A stretch of DNA of 64,000 nucleotides from Ceratothoa steindachneri. Its lineage: Eukaryota > Arthropoda > Malacostraca > Isopoda > Cymothoidae. The notes beneath the pieces were generated by a model. That model made no database searches. It had not been told where the DNA came from and was given only the letters and a program-made list of their open reading frames with translations. Each line of letters begins with the position of its first letter. The stretch's first letter is position 1. Below are positions 9,981 through 20,282 of this stretch, in pieces. Made by a program: the position numbers and the translations under genes. Where the stretch lies: assembly GCA_963969495.1 (NCBI GenBank), contig OZ018321.1:64758780-64822779 (forward strand), in the 5' to 3' direction.

Positions 9981-10028
<48 letters not shown>
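9979..10028. repeat. (TA)n microsatellite
   Basis: 50 bp of TA immediately after the inverted-repeat arm of the foldback unit, matching the arrangement at 41,282. Confidence 0.97.
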
Positions 10029-10031
<3 letters not shown>

Positions 10032-10559
10032 TGCCCCCTTTTTTCATATATATTAAAATTATATTTTGGGGTATTGTCTATATATATCCTTTGAACTGCA
10101 ACTTGGCAAGACATTAATCTAAAACGGTTAACCATAATTCGCACTCTTTATTAATCGTCCAGATATACGAGTATCTCCAGCGGTCTGTGGTCAGCTGTCT
10201 GTGGTGCTTGTGTAAGACTCTGACAATATATTCAAAACAATAAAAACGTGTCTAACTACTTTAAAATTATCACTGTGTTCTTTGTTGAGATCGTTGTAAC
10301 GAGTGTAACAGGACTTTTGCAATACCCGCTATATTGATGTTTTAATTTTTGACTTCACTGATATTAAATATATTTTCCCAATGCTCTCGAAATATTCTTT
10401 CGTTTTTTTAAGCTCTTCTATTTTTATTTCACTGTCCGAGTTTAAGATTTCAATTTTATTCGTCGTTAGGAGAAGTTTCACAATCTAGTTCTTCAATCAA
10501 TCAATCTGTATAGAAAAATAGATCGGGATCATTGTGGAGGCCACAGCATATCGTGCAGT
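10029..10559. other. AT-rich spacer
   Basis: No gene or repeat recognised on either strand. Confidence 0.5.
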
Positions 10560-10739
10560 CGGAGAGGAAATGGTTCGAAAAAAAACTTACGAGGGGCTAG
10601 GGAGAGTTATAAAGGTCGGTGGCTATGCAACGATGCGGAGTGTTGTTTAACGTGTATTTATGCTTGTAAGGCAGGGTTTACGGAGGGGAGAGTTGGAGGA
10701 AGGAAGACTAGCATTTATGGAAACGTGCCATTCGCGCTG

Positions 10740-12400
10740 CTGATATATTTAAGTATGTATAGTTGTTGGTTCTAAGTCGTCTCGTGCTGCGGCGTACCTT
10801 CGTACCTCCGCAGCGTTATGTCTTGTATGTATGCGCGTGTAGATAAGGTCTCTTGCGAGTTTCCCCAGTTGTTTCGTTAAACGCGTATAGACGTAGCTAT
10901 TTAGTGGTGTTAGCTTGTTGTTTTAGAGTACTATGACCATGTTGGTTTACATGGGGGAGTGACAGATGCACTTCAGAGCAGTGTTATGAATCTGCTGTGC
11001 TTTCCTCTCTCTTGTGTGACACGCAACTGCGAGGGTTTTGTATAGGTGAAGTTGAAGTAAGTTGTTGTCAGGGTAGAACATGTGCAGCTTCTTGTTTATG
11101 TTTTTAGCCCTTGTCTGAGTAATGGTTTGGTGTGTGTGAAATTTTAGTACCTTGTCAAATGATGCCCCTGAGATTTGGGTGTTTGGTGATTATGTCAGTC
11201 TAGTGGGGTTCAGGTGGTTGAGGTCCAGTCTTTGTGTGTATATTTTTATGTTTTGTATGTAGTGGTCGCCTGCACCAAATAGCGTCATTTGTTTCTTCTG
11301 AGGGTTCGTAGCAATGAGGCAGTCGTCCTCGTATTCTATCTTCATGTTTAGCATACATAGTTTGTGCGTAGCGTGCGATTATGTCTGGCGCACAGTCGCA
11401 GACGTTGGAGCAGAACATTGTGTATGTGCGTCTGCAGTCTTCAGGTGGGTGTGGGGTATCTTTAGTGTACATGATATAAAGTGTTGGTGCCAGTACGCTG
11501 CCCTGGGGTACCCCTGAACGTGGTGTGAAAGGACATGATGTTGTGTTATTGTATTTTATGTGCCATCTCCGGTCTGCGGGGTAGTGGGAGAGAAGCATTC
11601 TAGTACATAGAGGGAACTCCGTGTTGTTGGCTAGTTTCCAACGGAGTCCCTCGTGCCACACTTTGTCGAAAGCCTTCTCAAAGTCCTTACTGATAGAGAG
11701 TGCGTTTTGTCGTGGACTGACCTCTCCTGAAACCATATTGGCATGGGAAAAACCGGTTCTTATCCTCAAGGAAGTTCCGCACTCAGTTATTGGCCATTTG
11801 TTCGAGTATTTTGGCTAGATGCTTTAACAATAGAGCCATAGGCTCTCTGTGGGGTAGAATGTTATGAGATGTTTTAATTGTTTGTGGGAAGTGCCCCGAG
11901 GCGAGCGTGGCATTGTATAGGTGTGTTAGTGTGAGGTAATTTGTTTCGGGGAGGTGATGTATTAAGGTAGCTGGAAGGACAGAAGGAACGGGGCGCGTTC
12001 TGGTGTTGACTCGATGTAGTCTTTTGTTTCCTCGACGGTGATAGGATTGGTTAATATGTTAGTGTTGACGGGGACCTCCATTTGTATAAGAGGGGCGGTC
12101 ACCAGCTCATCGGCGTGGAGTCGGCACCATTCCTGTACTTCCTGGAAGTGCTCCCTTGCGTGTGGTTTTGGCGGTTTGTGTGTGGACCATGTCCCAGTGG
12201 AACCTAAGGTGGCGACGATGTCTTTAGTATTAGTGAGTGTTTGGCTATTGGTTTTAAGGGTGATATGTTTTGTGGGTCCGTACCAAGCATACTCCGTACG
12301 TGCGACCAGAAGACGTAATGGTCAGTGCAACGAGCGTCATTCGTAATGCAGACCACCTCGCACCACTCGCGATTCCGATCTAGCTGCGCGCATTGTAGGA
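10740..12400 (-). pseudogene. Jockey-like reverse transcriptase
   Basis: Reverse transcriptase for target-primed reverse transcription. The main open stretch is 11,769-11,200 (189 aa) with SKDFEKAFDKVWHEGLRWKL, a conserved LLSHYPADRRWHIKYNNTTS block and SGVPQGSVLAPTLYIMYTKD. The catalytic F-A-D-D box is disrupted: the sequence reads FCSNVCDC in this frame. Upstream (12,400-11,800), in other frames, pieces such as HREPMALLLKHLAKILEQMA recall the RT fingers (motif with RPI-x-LL). Downstream (11,190-10,740) the thumb is recognisable as KVLKFHTHQTITQTRAKNIN. Several stops and at least two frame changes make it a pseudogene. Confidence 0.75.
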
Positions 12401-12441
12401 TAAGGGAACATAGGAGAGTGATGTTGTGTTGACTTGGGCCT

Positions 12442-12711
12442 CTAGTTTAGTGGTTGTTGTAGAGTGTAATTAGGGTTTGTGTTTATAAGGGAGCAATGTA
12501 TTGACTGATTAACTAGGATTGCTGAGCCTAGGTGTAGTGCTTGTGATGTTAGGTAGGTGTGGAAGCCTGCAATGCAGAGTCTGTTGCTGGGAAGGTGTAA
12601 ATTTGTGAAATTCGGTAATATGATGTCTGGTATTTGTATTTTAATTACCCATTTGGCGACAGTATAGCGAATACCGTGCCAACTGCGTACGTTAAGTTGC
12701 ACAGCACACAT
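12442..12711 (-). pseudogene. Jockey-like endonuclease, N-terminal part
   Basis: The first 90 or so residues of an APE-like endonuclease. It opens with VQLNVRSWHGIR (family: N-x-RS or N-x-NG, metal-binding Asn) and PDIILPNFTNLHLPSNRLCI, where the usual catalytic Glu of the N/Q-E-T-H motif is not present. Then come IAGFHTYLTSQ and LGSAILVNQSIHC. The position between ORF1 and RT fits ORF2. The domain is truncated by stops before the GDFN-type motif. Confidence 0.6.
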
Positions 12712-13062
12712 TTGACCTATGGTCTAGAGCGAAGTGCGCGTGGTGCTGTGCTAGCAACAGGCGCCTTCCTCTCCGTGGTCTCTTGATTTGCCATAAGAAC
12801 GGGGGTATGGAAGATCACCTTCACACGTGTTTGTGTGGGATGGGCTTTGTTGTAAGTAGTATGTGTTGATTTTGAGGTGCTTGGTGCAGTGAGAGTGGCG
12901 GTGGGCACTGGCGGAGAGTGTTGGAGACAGTGGGTGGAGCGTTGCGGGCAGTGGACGAGGTGGTGAAGTGACTGGAGGATGTCAATGCGGTGGTGTAGAG
13001 AGTGGAACGGGAAAAGAGGACAGTTAAAGCTGGATCACTATGTCTTTGGTCAGCAATGCCAA

Positions 13063-13582
13063 CTATAAGAGGTTTGTCTTTAGTATGGGTATCTGTTTCT
13101 TTGCCTGTTCGTCGGGTAGTCTAGTGTAGTGTTCGAGTTTGGTGAGTGCGTCTGTAGTGAGTTCGTGGAATTTGTGTGCGTCTTTATGTGACTTGAAGAC
13201 GAGTATACGGCCTGTGTGTGCTTGTATTATATTTATGATTGAGGTGTTCTGTGTGTTGGCTAATTTAAGTATGTCTTGGGATGTAAGGTTGCATGAATTT
13301 TGTGTGTTATGTAAAGGAAAACCGATGACTAGGGTTGGAGGTGGGGCATCCCCCGCCACACTGCCGGTCGCCCCCGCGAAACAATGACTCGGGATGTGAT
13401 GATGAATGGTGATAGTGAGTATGGACCTGGATGGGCTCATCAGAGGGTGTGAAAGCATATAGTTTTTCGATTACCTCATTACATTTCTGTTCCATTATCA
13501 GGTGATTTAGTTCTTTCTTTATCTCTCTTGCGCGGTGCATTATATGTTGCATAGGTTCAGACCCGTTCCTCTTTTGATACAA
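13063..13582 (-). pseudogene. Jockey-like ORF1 (gag-like) relic
   Basis: Two overlapping open stretches joined by a frameshift near 13,330: an N-terminal 91-codon piece with a charged helical segment (HRAREIKKELNHLIMEQKCN), and a C-terminal piece (TSQDILKLANTQNTSIINII, then HTGRILVFKSHKDAHKFHEL) that looks like the small alpha/beta RNA-binding region of Jockey-type ORF1 proteins. No zinc knuckles were seen, although they may lie in the broken region 12,720-13,060. The call rests mainly on position upstream of the endonuclease. Confidence 0.5.
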
Positions 13583-13600
13583 TCTACAAGCTCACGTTAA

Positions 13601-13905
13601 TTTTCCTCATATAGTCCTTCCATTTGCAGAAAGAGATGGTTTTGTACCGGGTTTGGGGGATTAATTAACTATCGCAGGTGAGTATTTACTAAACAATATT
13701 AATCTTCCTATTCGAAAACCAATGTATAGATCATAGGAAAGGAAGGCGCTGGTAGAAGCAGCCAGACACTCAGGAGTTCCTTCAGGGAGTCAAATTCACA
13801 GGAAGAAGTAGTGAGTCTACGAAGCGTTGGGATAATTGTTTCTAGCAAGATTCGTGTATTAATTGCAGGCTTATATTTAAATATGGTGACCACTTTTACC
13901 ATTGC
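13601..13905. other. Spacer, left flank of I-like copy A
   Basis: No gene seen. With 20,283 onward it formed one sequence before copy A inserted (the target-site duplication shows this). Confidence 0.5.
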
Positions 13906-13918
13906 TCGTCTGGTGTGA
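13906..13918. other. Target-site duplication, left, of I-like copy A
   Basis: tcgtctggtgtga here matches tcgtcttgtgtga at 20,270-20,282 with one mismatch in 13, directly outside the poly(A) end (left) and the 5' end (right) of the element. Confidence 0.85.
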
Positions 13919-13939
13919 TTTTTTTAAATAAATTTAGGA

Positions 13940-14004
13940 GCACTTTTGGCAAAGGCCTACTTGGGGCATAAGTCGCCTTACTCAACAGAGCCTACTACTA
14001 GGCT
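13940..14004 (-). other. 3'-terminal stem-loop pair of copy A
   Basis: The counterpart of the hairpins in copies B and C. The first is partly decayed (only the ttggggcataagtcgcc side is intact, about 13,961-13,977). The second is perfect: agccta / taggct around ctac at 13,989-14,004. Confidence 0.6.
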
Positions 14005-15022
14005 ATATTAAAAATAAATAACAACGATAAAAAACAAAGGCAACAAGGAAGCGGGGGTAGGCCCGCCTTCCCCTGGCGCAGGAACATGTGGACTCTAACA
14101 AATTTTGAGGGAGGCCAGCCTCCTCCAAAATGTGGTAAAGTCCATAAGCCGGTGTGCACGAACTCGTTGCTAGTACAAGGGACAAGCGGTAGCGACCCTG
14201 CTCGTCCCGATACCGGGACAGGTAACGTACGCGGAGATCACCCAGATTGGAACATTCAACAAGGATTGGCCAAACAGTCTGGCGCACAACGAAGTCTTCA
14301 CAGTATGGCGCAGGCGAGCGCTCCATCAAATAGTGGTGCGTCCCGCGAGTGTGTTTAATTCAGAGAGGACAGAAAGCAGCCTGAAGCCGTCGCGCCATTG
14401 GACGGTAGGTCCATGGGAACAGTCGCGGCGCAATGGCACGCAACCTTAAATTCCTCTCGACCGTCTCCCAACTTCTTTGCCAAGAAGCCCGGAGAGCTGC
14501 CCGTATTCTTGCCATGTAATCGGCATGAAGAAGACCAAAACGCTGGTCTGGTCGCCCAGTGCTCGCCGACTCTTTAGCAAAATTATCGGTACGCTCATTC
14601 CCCGCAATTCTTACATGTCCAGGAACACAGCAGAAGATAACCGGCCATGAAGACAGACGCAGCGACTGGCAGAGCCCCGCTGACTTCAAACAGACGGGAT
14701 ACAACGTGGATGCCAACCTACTCTTCAGACTTGGAGCCATTCGTATATACGGGCACGGTTCCAGCGTGACAGGAAGTGTGTTCCCAAAAGGCAGAGCGTA
14801 ATACTCTCGGCGCTGTAGAAGCTTTAGCACGGTTCCAGCGTGAAACGAAGTGTGCTTCAAAAAGGCAGAGCGCAATACTCCCGGCGCTGTACAAGCTTTG
14901 GGAGCAGAGGCGTGGCGACAAATGGTCTTAGGTGGTACCCTACAGGGTGGCGTTCTGGGCAGAACTAGGGGGGCCACCGGCACGAGAGCTATACTTAGAT
15001 TTTGAAGTAGTTTCCTGGCCAT
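14003..15022 (-). pseudogene. ORF2 C-terminus of copy A: RNase H and Cys/His motif
   Basis: The RNase H and terminal region of the I-like ORF2 protein, which degrades the RNA strand after first-strand synthesis. A 220-codon stretch reads FCCVPGHVRIAGNERTDNFA (family: FCWVPGHVGIAGNERADE, last catalytic Asp in place but shifted to ERTD), then the tail RLFPWTYRPMARRLQAAFC. The end (14,329 down) gives MERSPAPYCEDFVVRQTVWP with ILVECSNLGDLR, a CxxC...C motif where copies B and C have CxxC...H...C. The N-terminal RNase H box (YTDGSKS in copy C) appears as VYTNGSKS in another frame at about 14,730. A local duplication of the tail before the RNase H is suggested by repeated LxxGAVxxF-type stretches at 14,760-14,920. 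It is not functional. Confidence 0.85.
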
Positions 15023-15054
15023 AAACCCGAGGGCTTAGGGTATGACTGGCTCCT

Positions 15055-16541
15055 TTACGCGGCATAGGGACCGTTAAGATCAGCTGCGAATGCAGTGAGA
15101 GCTGTTGGCCACTGGGAAAGGCGCCAGGCTCGCGCGCACTGGCGAATAATGCATTGTACATGGCGCAAAGCGAGTGTCATCTCTCCGGCATCGACAAGCA
15201 GGGTCTCAATGGAGGAAGTGCGGAAAGCATCGGTCGCCAGGCGAAGGCCGGTGTGGTGGATCGAGGCCACCTTCTGCAGTACACACTCGGCTACGGATGC
15301 ATAAAACTGGCGTCCGTTTTCGAGCTTCGAACGAAAAAAGGATCGATAAAAAGGTAAGGCAGTAGCGTTATCAGCGCTCCAGCCACTGAAACTCACCGTG
15401 CGAAAAATATCCATGGCGCGGGAACAAGAAACCCTAAGTCTGCGAATATGAGCATCCCAGGTGAGGCGTCAGTCAAATACAAGATCAAGAAAACGGTTCG
15501 AGTGCACCAATTCCAGTCAAACCCCATTGAACAATAAGTCTGGGTCAGGATGGAGCCGTAAATGGCGGAAGAAGTGCACCCTCTTAGTCATAGCGAGAGA
15601 CCAGATTCAATGCCTGTTGGAGTCGACGCTCCAGAGTTGGCATCTAAGCGGTGCCAAAAGAGATCGAATGTTCGTCCACGTAGAGCGTAGCAAGAACATC
15701 TTTCGGCGGCACCGAGGTGATGCCGTTGATGCTCAGGTGAAAAAGTGTGACACTGATAACACTTCGCTGCGGGACACTCTCTACCTTCCATTCGGCTGGA
15801 GAGGGCTCCCCCCACCTGTCCACGGAATAGATGATATCGCCAAAATTCAGATATAAAAATAAGAGATGCATCCCCTCGCCCTCACCGTTTGGAGAGTCTT
15901 CATGATACTGTATCGCTATGCGGTATCATAGGCCTTCTCCAGATCAAAAATCATCGTAACGTAGTACTGTGTAGTGCCTCGCAGACGGTATTTTACAGTC
16001 GGAGTAGAGCGTCCGACGCGGAGTGGAACTTGGTGAAGCTGCACTGTGAAGAAGAAAGATGGCATCCGCTATCCAGAAAAAAGCTAATCTAACACTTACC
16101 AAATTCTCCATGGACTTATGGACTTACACACGCAGGAGGTCAGAGAGATTGGGCTGAAACAGGCCAGGGTAGATTGATCTCTTCCCGGTTTCCAAAAAGC
16201 GAGCACAGTAGCGATTCGCCAGGAATCTGCGGCGATACCCTCTACCCAGATCCTGTTGAAAAAATCTAACAGAAAGGCCATGGCTCGCTCATGCAGGTTC
16301 GAAGCATGGCATCCAGGACATCGTTCGGACCAGGGGCAGTGTCCGTGCACGAACCGAGAGCGAAACACAGCTCACTCAGAGTAAATGGGTTGTTGAAGGG
16401 TTCTCCGCCTCTGCAGGTAAAGTCCAGTCGGCAGCCTTCCGCGACATCACGACGCGGAATGAATGCTGGCAGAGCAGCACCCCAGCTAGATAATGCAGAG
16501 AAAGCGGTCGTGAAGGATTCCGCCACGAACGCGAAATCCAA
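15055..16541 (-). pseudogene. Reverse transcriptase of I-like copy A
   Basis: RT domain in broken frames. The thumb/C-terminal part (15,414-15,055) has SIHHTGLRLATDAFRTSSIE. The palm (15,871-15,588) has VPQRSVISVTLFHLSINGIT (family VPQGSVLS) and LYVDEHSISF, where the catalytic YVDD has become YVDE. The fingers (16,541-16,096) hold LGSCTDTAPGPNDVLDAMLR (K/T-x-PGPD motif) and DSWRIATVLAFWKPGRD followed by SPISLTSCVCK. All have direct counterparts in copy B (24.1-25.5 kb). Stops and frameshifts are frequent. Confidence 0.85.
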
Positions 16542-16847
16542 GATTGCGGTCCTATTCTCCTGGAGAACAGTAGGAGGGTCCTACGAGAACTTGCCCCGAA
16601 TCCTTTTGACTCGCTTCCGCACCTCTGCTAAAGGGGATTCCCGTTAAGTGAAAACACTTACGCCCGCCAAGAAGAGCAGCCCGCGTGCTTCGAAATATAT
16701 CCTGCTGTGCATCCGAAGAGCACAAAGATATATCGAGGCAGGACTCGTGCAGCGATGCGTAAACTCATCCCTATTTAGGACTCCTATCTCCAGCTCGTCG
16801 ATCATGTGGGCAAGGACTCGACTCCTGGGATTAATCGAGTAGTCTCC

Positions 16848-17240
16848 TCAGAAGGAGTGTCTACCGTTCAGGTCTCCGAGCAAGAGAAAGGGCCTCGGCA
16901 ACTGTGCCATGACGCGGTGAAATTCCCCCGCCTTGAATTCGGCTGACGGTGGAATGTACGCAGAAATAACAGTATACCTCCTTCCCAGTTGCAATTGCAC
17001 ATCTACTGTTTGAAAGGAGGTATCTAAAGCGAAAAGAAGAACAGAGACATAATGGCGGGTGTAAGTCCCACATCCTCCTACCGGGAACCCATCTCGTCGG
17101 GCTGGGGTCGCGAAGCCCTCATACCCCAGGAGGGTGAGCAGGGGGAACGCGCCCAGAATGTTCTTCTTCAAAGTGTTAACTAAGGGGGAAAGGAAGAAGA
17201 CGAGCCTCATCAGCTCCTACCAGTTGGCCCAGAGTGCGCG
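16848..17240 (-). pseudogene. Endonuclease of I-like copy A
   Basis: APE-like endonuclease at the ORF2 N-terminus, less complete than that of copy B. A 120-codon frame gives FPLLTLLGYEGFATPARRDG, the VISAYIPPSAEF block (family: V-x-x-Y-x-PP) and LLLGDLNGRHSF, which keeps the catalytic G-D-x-N motif. A one-base shift precedes the SLWGD motif, and the SDHFPI end lies farther down in other frames. The start of ORF2 is placed at about 17,240 by comparison with the NCRG-type opening in copy B. Confidence 0.8.
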
Positions 17241-17249
17241 TCAATTCCA

Positions 17250-19735
17250 TTGAAGGAATATGCCCTCTAGGCCTAGCTCGGAGGATATAAGGGGCCCTTC
17301 GAAGAAGAGAAAGCCCTCACGGGAATGGCTTTACGCTTTAAAGAGGCGAAACTCCGGGTGCTGTTGGTAGGACAATGTGCTTAAGACGCTCTCGCCTTCG
17401 AGGACTTTTCAGGGGAGGTTGAACTCGCCATGTGAGTCTTTTCCTCCCTCCCGCGAAATCTTAGGCAAATGTGGCGGCTTCGGAGGCAGGGGTGCCTTTT
17501 TGGAGAAACGACCGTCTCTGAGCCACCTATCCTACCACTGGCTGTGGGCAAAGTAGCTTCAGCTCCTTTAGTGTTGTTCTACTTTCGGGGGACAGCTTTA
17601 GGAACCGGAGAAAGATAGCCTGACGACCAACTTCAGGGGTGTTGTCCCCTTTTAGTCTAATGACTCGGTGGAGGCGCTCGGTCGTTTCGCCTTACGGGAA
17701 ACGGCCAAACTGAGGGAAGGAAGGGAAGCCCTGGTTTTAGACGGTGCAGAATGTGAATCCTTTCTGCCGCAAACTCTACCAGGGGAGCACCCGCGGGGAG
17801 GGGAGGTAGAATCCGCAGAAGGGTTTCAAATGGCTGCGGAAACGACTATGCTCGTAGACCTGGTGGGGCCAGCAGCAGAGCGTGTCTTTCTTAAAATTAA
17901 GGCATAAGACGTCCCACGTAGCGCTAGGACTAAGTCTTTATCCTCGCGAAATGAGAGACAATCCTGAACCTGAACGGCCAAGATTTCTTTCTGAAGGAGA
18001 TACTCACCACATTGCTTCAAAGAAGATGGGTCCGGCTTTCTGCAATTGATACACTTGGCCACACACGATTTGGACTTATCGTGTGCGGCCTTGGAACAAC
18101 TTACACAGACTTCGGGTAACCTCGACTTTGCGCCTCTACAGGAGCGATTAGTATGGTCGAAGTAGTGACAGTGGTAGCACCTCATCGGCAGTGGAACGAA
18201 GGTCTTTACGCGTTAGCGATACCAACCGGCACACACCGACTCAGGAAGCTTATCACAGTCGAACGTAACGAAGAGTGTAGGGGTGGGTCTCGAGGCGTCT
18301 CCTTGTTTTCTCATCACACGCTCGAACTTGACCACCACATGGTCGGTCTGCTCTAAGGTGTTGTCATCTTTGGAGTAGTCAACGGGTTCCCTTGCCTTCA
18401 CTACTCCTTTCACAAAGTTCATGGTAGAGGAAGGCATTACACTCACAGGCGTGCCATATAGTGTCCGAAGGGCACTAATTATGGTCACCTCGGATAAATT
18501 CGACACATTCGCCAAAAGGCTCCCATCAGAGAAACGGGCCACCTTCGGCTATCTACCAATTACACTAGCTAGAATTCTCCTCTGATGGCTATGTGTCCTT
18601 TAGCTAACACGCTGCCATCAGTGGAGAGAATATCAAGGAAGCGTTTGAAGCTAGCGGGCTCGAAAACGCCAAGTTGCCTCTGAATGAGGTGCTCTGATGT
18701 AATCGAGGCTCTGCTCTGTGCAATTGTGGTCTTCGTTTGAGACTCCCTACCCGAGGGAGCAACGGGGCTGGAAGTGCCGATCTTGGCTTGTTCGCTTACT
18801 GAAACGGCAGCAGATCCACCCGAATCCGCGGCTCCTACGAAGCGAGAGGTGCCTTGAGACTTTTTCATCTTTTTCTTGTTCGTTTTCTTTTTTGGAGAGG
18901 CAGACGGGGAATGAACTCGCTTCTCTCCTCCGCCGGCAGGAGCCCCTAGACCAGATGGGCCTGCCTCGGCAAGATTCTTCTCTGAAATGGGGAATGTTTT
19001 GCCTATCATAGGAGCAACAGTCGGTTGAGGAGATCCCTCCTCTCCTTGTGAGACCTCGGGGACCCGAGCCGTCTGAGGAGAAGCTTGTATAGAGGCAGAT
19101 ACGGGTGTTGTGCTTGACACCGTGCCCGGGTTCGAGCCCATCGAAGATCCTACCGTCTAAGGCTGGTTCACTCCAGGGACCATGTCTATCTCAGAGGGAG
19201 CCTCCATGTTGCCTTCTACCCCTGAGTCATCACAGATCCCATTCGAGGTACCTTTTTTACCTAATGCCAGCGAACTGGCATCCGTCGAGGAAGAGAGTGG
19301 GGATGTACAGTCACCCCATGTATGCTCTTAGCGCACAAGTACAGGATGTTAGAGGGCAAGGACCGACGGGCCCTGCCCTCCTTTGAGCTCTTGAGAGGGT
19401 TGGCCCTATCGACGCGCTCCGTCTAGAGCGTTCAATTTTCAGCTGCCTGCGTGCTTTCTTGCCAGTCCCTTGCGAAAGAAAAGGAGGGACTGCCGCTGGA
19501 AAGAGGGAGGCACCTAAGGGCACCACCAAAGAAGAGTTGTGATGCGGAGTCCCCTGCATCCATAGAGAAAAGAGAGGAATAAGCCTCCTCTCCGGTAGAA
19601 GAAATTTGGAGGGTCCCTTGAGAAAGCACTGGTGGGGGGGGGCTCCATTTTTTCAAGGGAGCTGCCAGAGGGTGGCTCCGACGATGGTCAATGGAAACGT
19701 ACAGAGGGAGTATTTTTTTTATTCAGCATTTGGCA
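17250..19735 (-). pseudogene. ORF1 (gag-like, zinc knuckles) of I-like copy A
   Basis: The RNA-binding first ORF of the I-like LINE. The ATG at 19,735 (MPNAE, against MPNDE in copy B) is taken as the start. The N-terminal third is Pro/Ser/Gly-rich and Lys-rich (KKKTNKKKMKKSQG at about 18,870). The centre (18,722-18,213) has an RRM-like fold suggested by RFLDILSTDGSVLAKGHIAI and PTPTLFVTFDCDKLPESVCA, then GWYR. Zinc knuckles follow: CYHCHYFDHTNRSC (CX2CX4HX4C, 18,180), CVSCSKAAHDKSKSC and CINCRKPDPSSLKQC. The C-terminal 800 bp are Pro-rich. Frames are open only in pieces of 70-190 codons. Confidence 0.82.
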
Positions 19736-20269
19736 TGGTGACCCCTTTTTTAGCACAGGAGGCAAACGCTTATTTCCTCATGCAGTAGCCCGCACTGCGA
19801 CGGGTGAACATGGGACCGGCAAAGCCAGCTGCCGCCATTTGAAGCCACTCCTCTCGCCTAGTGACCTGGCAGCTTATCGGCATAGCGGCTGCACTTTAGG
19901 CACGGCGTAAAGACTTAGACTGTGAAAAGGAGATAAAAAGGGTGTGTGACGAAGGTGAGGCTCAGGATTAAGCATGTTGTTAAAAACTCACCTCCCAAAA
20001 CCGGAGCTCAGGGGTAAGAGGGCCTTGTCCCCTACACCCTCAGCCCCGATATGGGATGTTTAGATGAGAAAAAACTGGTCGGCATCTACCCTGTGAAATT
20101 AGAGGGAGACCAGAGAAAGTTGTAGTAGAGATTGTATTCAAAGTGAGGAAGTAAGGTAAGAGGAAAGGGTGTCAGAAAGAAGGAGAAGAGGCTAAGCTGG
20201 GGCCGTACGGGGCGTTGAGTCCCCTCAGCACGGCGGCCAGGAAGGCAAATCGTCGCGCCCTTTACGGGT
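19736..20269 (-). other. 5' UTR of I-like copy A
   Basis: Matches the 5' UTR of copy B (30,043-30,582) along its length, including cagcacggc(g/a)gccagga(a/t)ggcaaatcg near the 5' end. It should hold the internal promoter typical of full-length LINEs, but no specific box was identified. Confidence 0.7.
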
Positions 20270-20282
20270 TCGTCTTGTGTGA
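20270..20282. other. Target-site duplication, right, of I-like copy A
   Basis: tcgtcttgtgtga, the partner of 13,906-13,918. Confidence 0.85.

Larger units (their letters stand above)
10560..13600 (-). mobile_element. Jockey-like non-LTR retrotransposon
   Basis: A LINE on the minus strand read from about 13,600 to 10,560: ORF1 (13,582-13,063), N-terminal endonuclease (12,711-12,442), then RT (about 12,400-10,740). An A-rich run on the minus strand near 10,590 could be its tail, though it is short. The RT palm (SGVPQGSVLAPTLYIMYTKD) and the FEKAFDKVWHEGLRWKL block are typical of the Jockey clade. It has no RNase H, which separates it from the I-like elements nearby. Frames are broken throughout. 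Boundaries are approximate. Confidence 0.75.
13919..20269 (-). mobile_element. I-like LINE, full-length copy A (6.35 kb)
   Basis: A full-length non-LTR element on the minus strand. It has a 5' UTR (20,269-19,736), ORF1 with zinc knuckles (19,735 to about 17,250), and ORF2 with endonuclease, RT, RNase H and a C-terminal Cys/His motif (about 17,240-14,003). The 3' UTR carries two stem-loops and a short poly(A) end (tttttt on +, 13,919-13,925). An RNase H domain inside ORF2, together with multi-knuckle ORF1, fits the I clade in the broad sense. Both ends are fixed by a 13-bp target-site duplication. Many stops and frameshifts show it is old. Confidence 0.92.
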
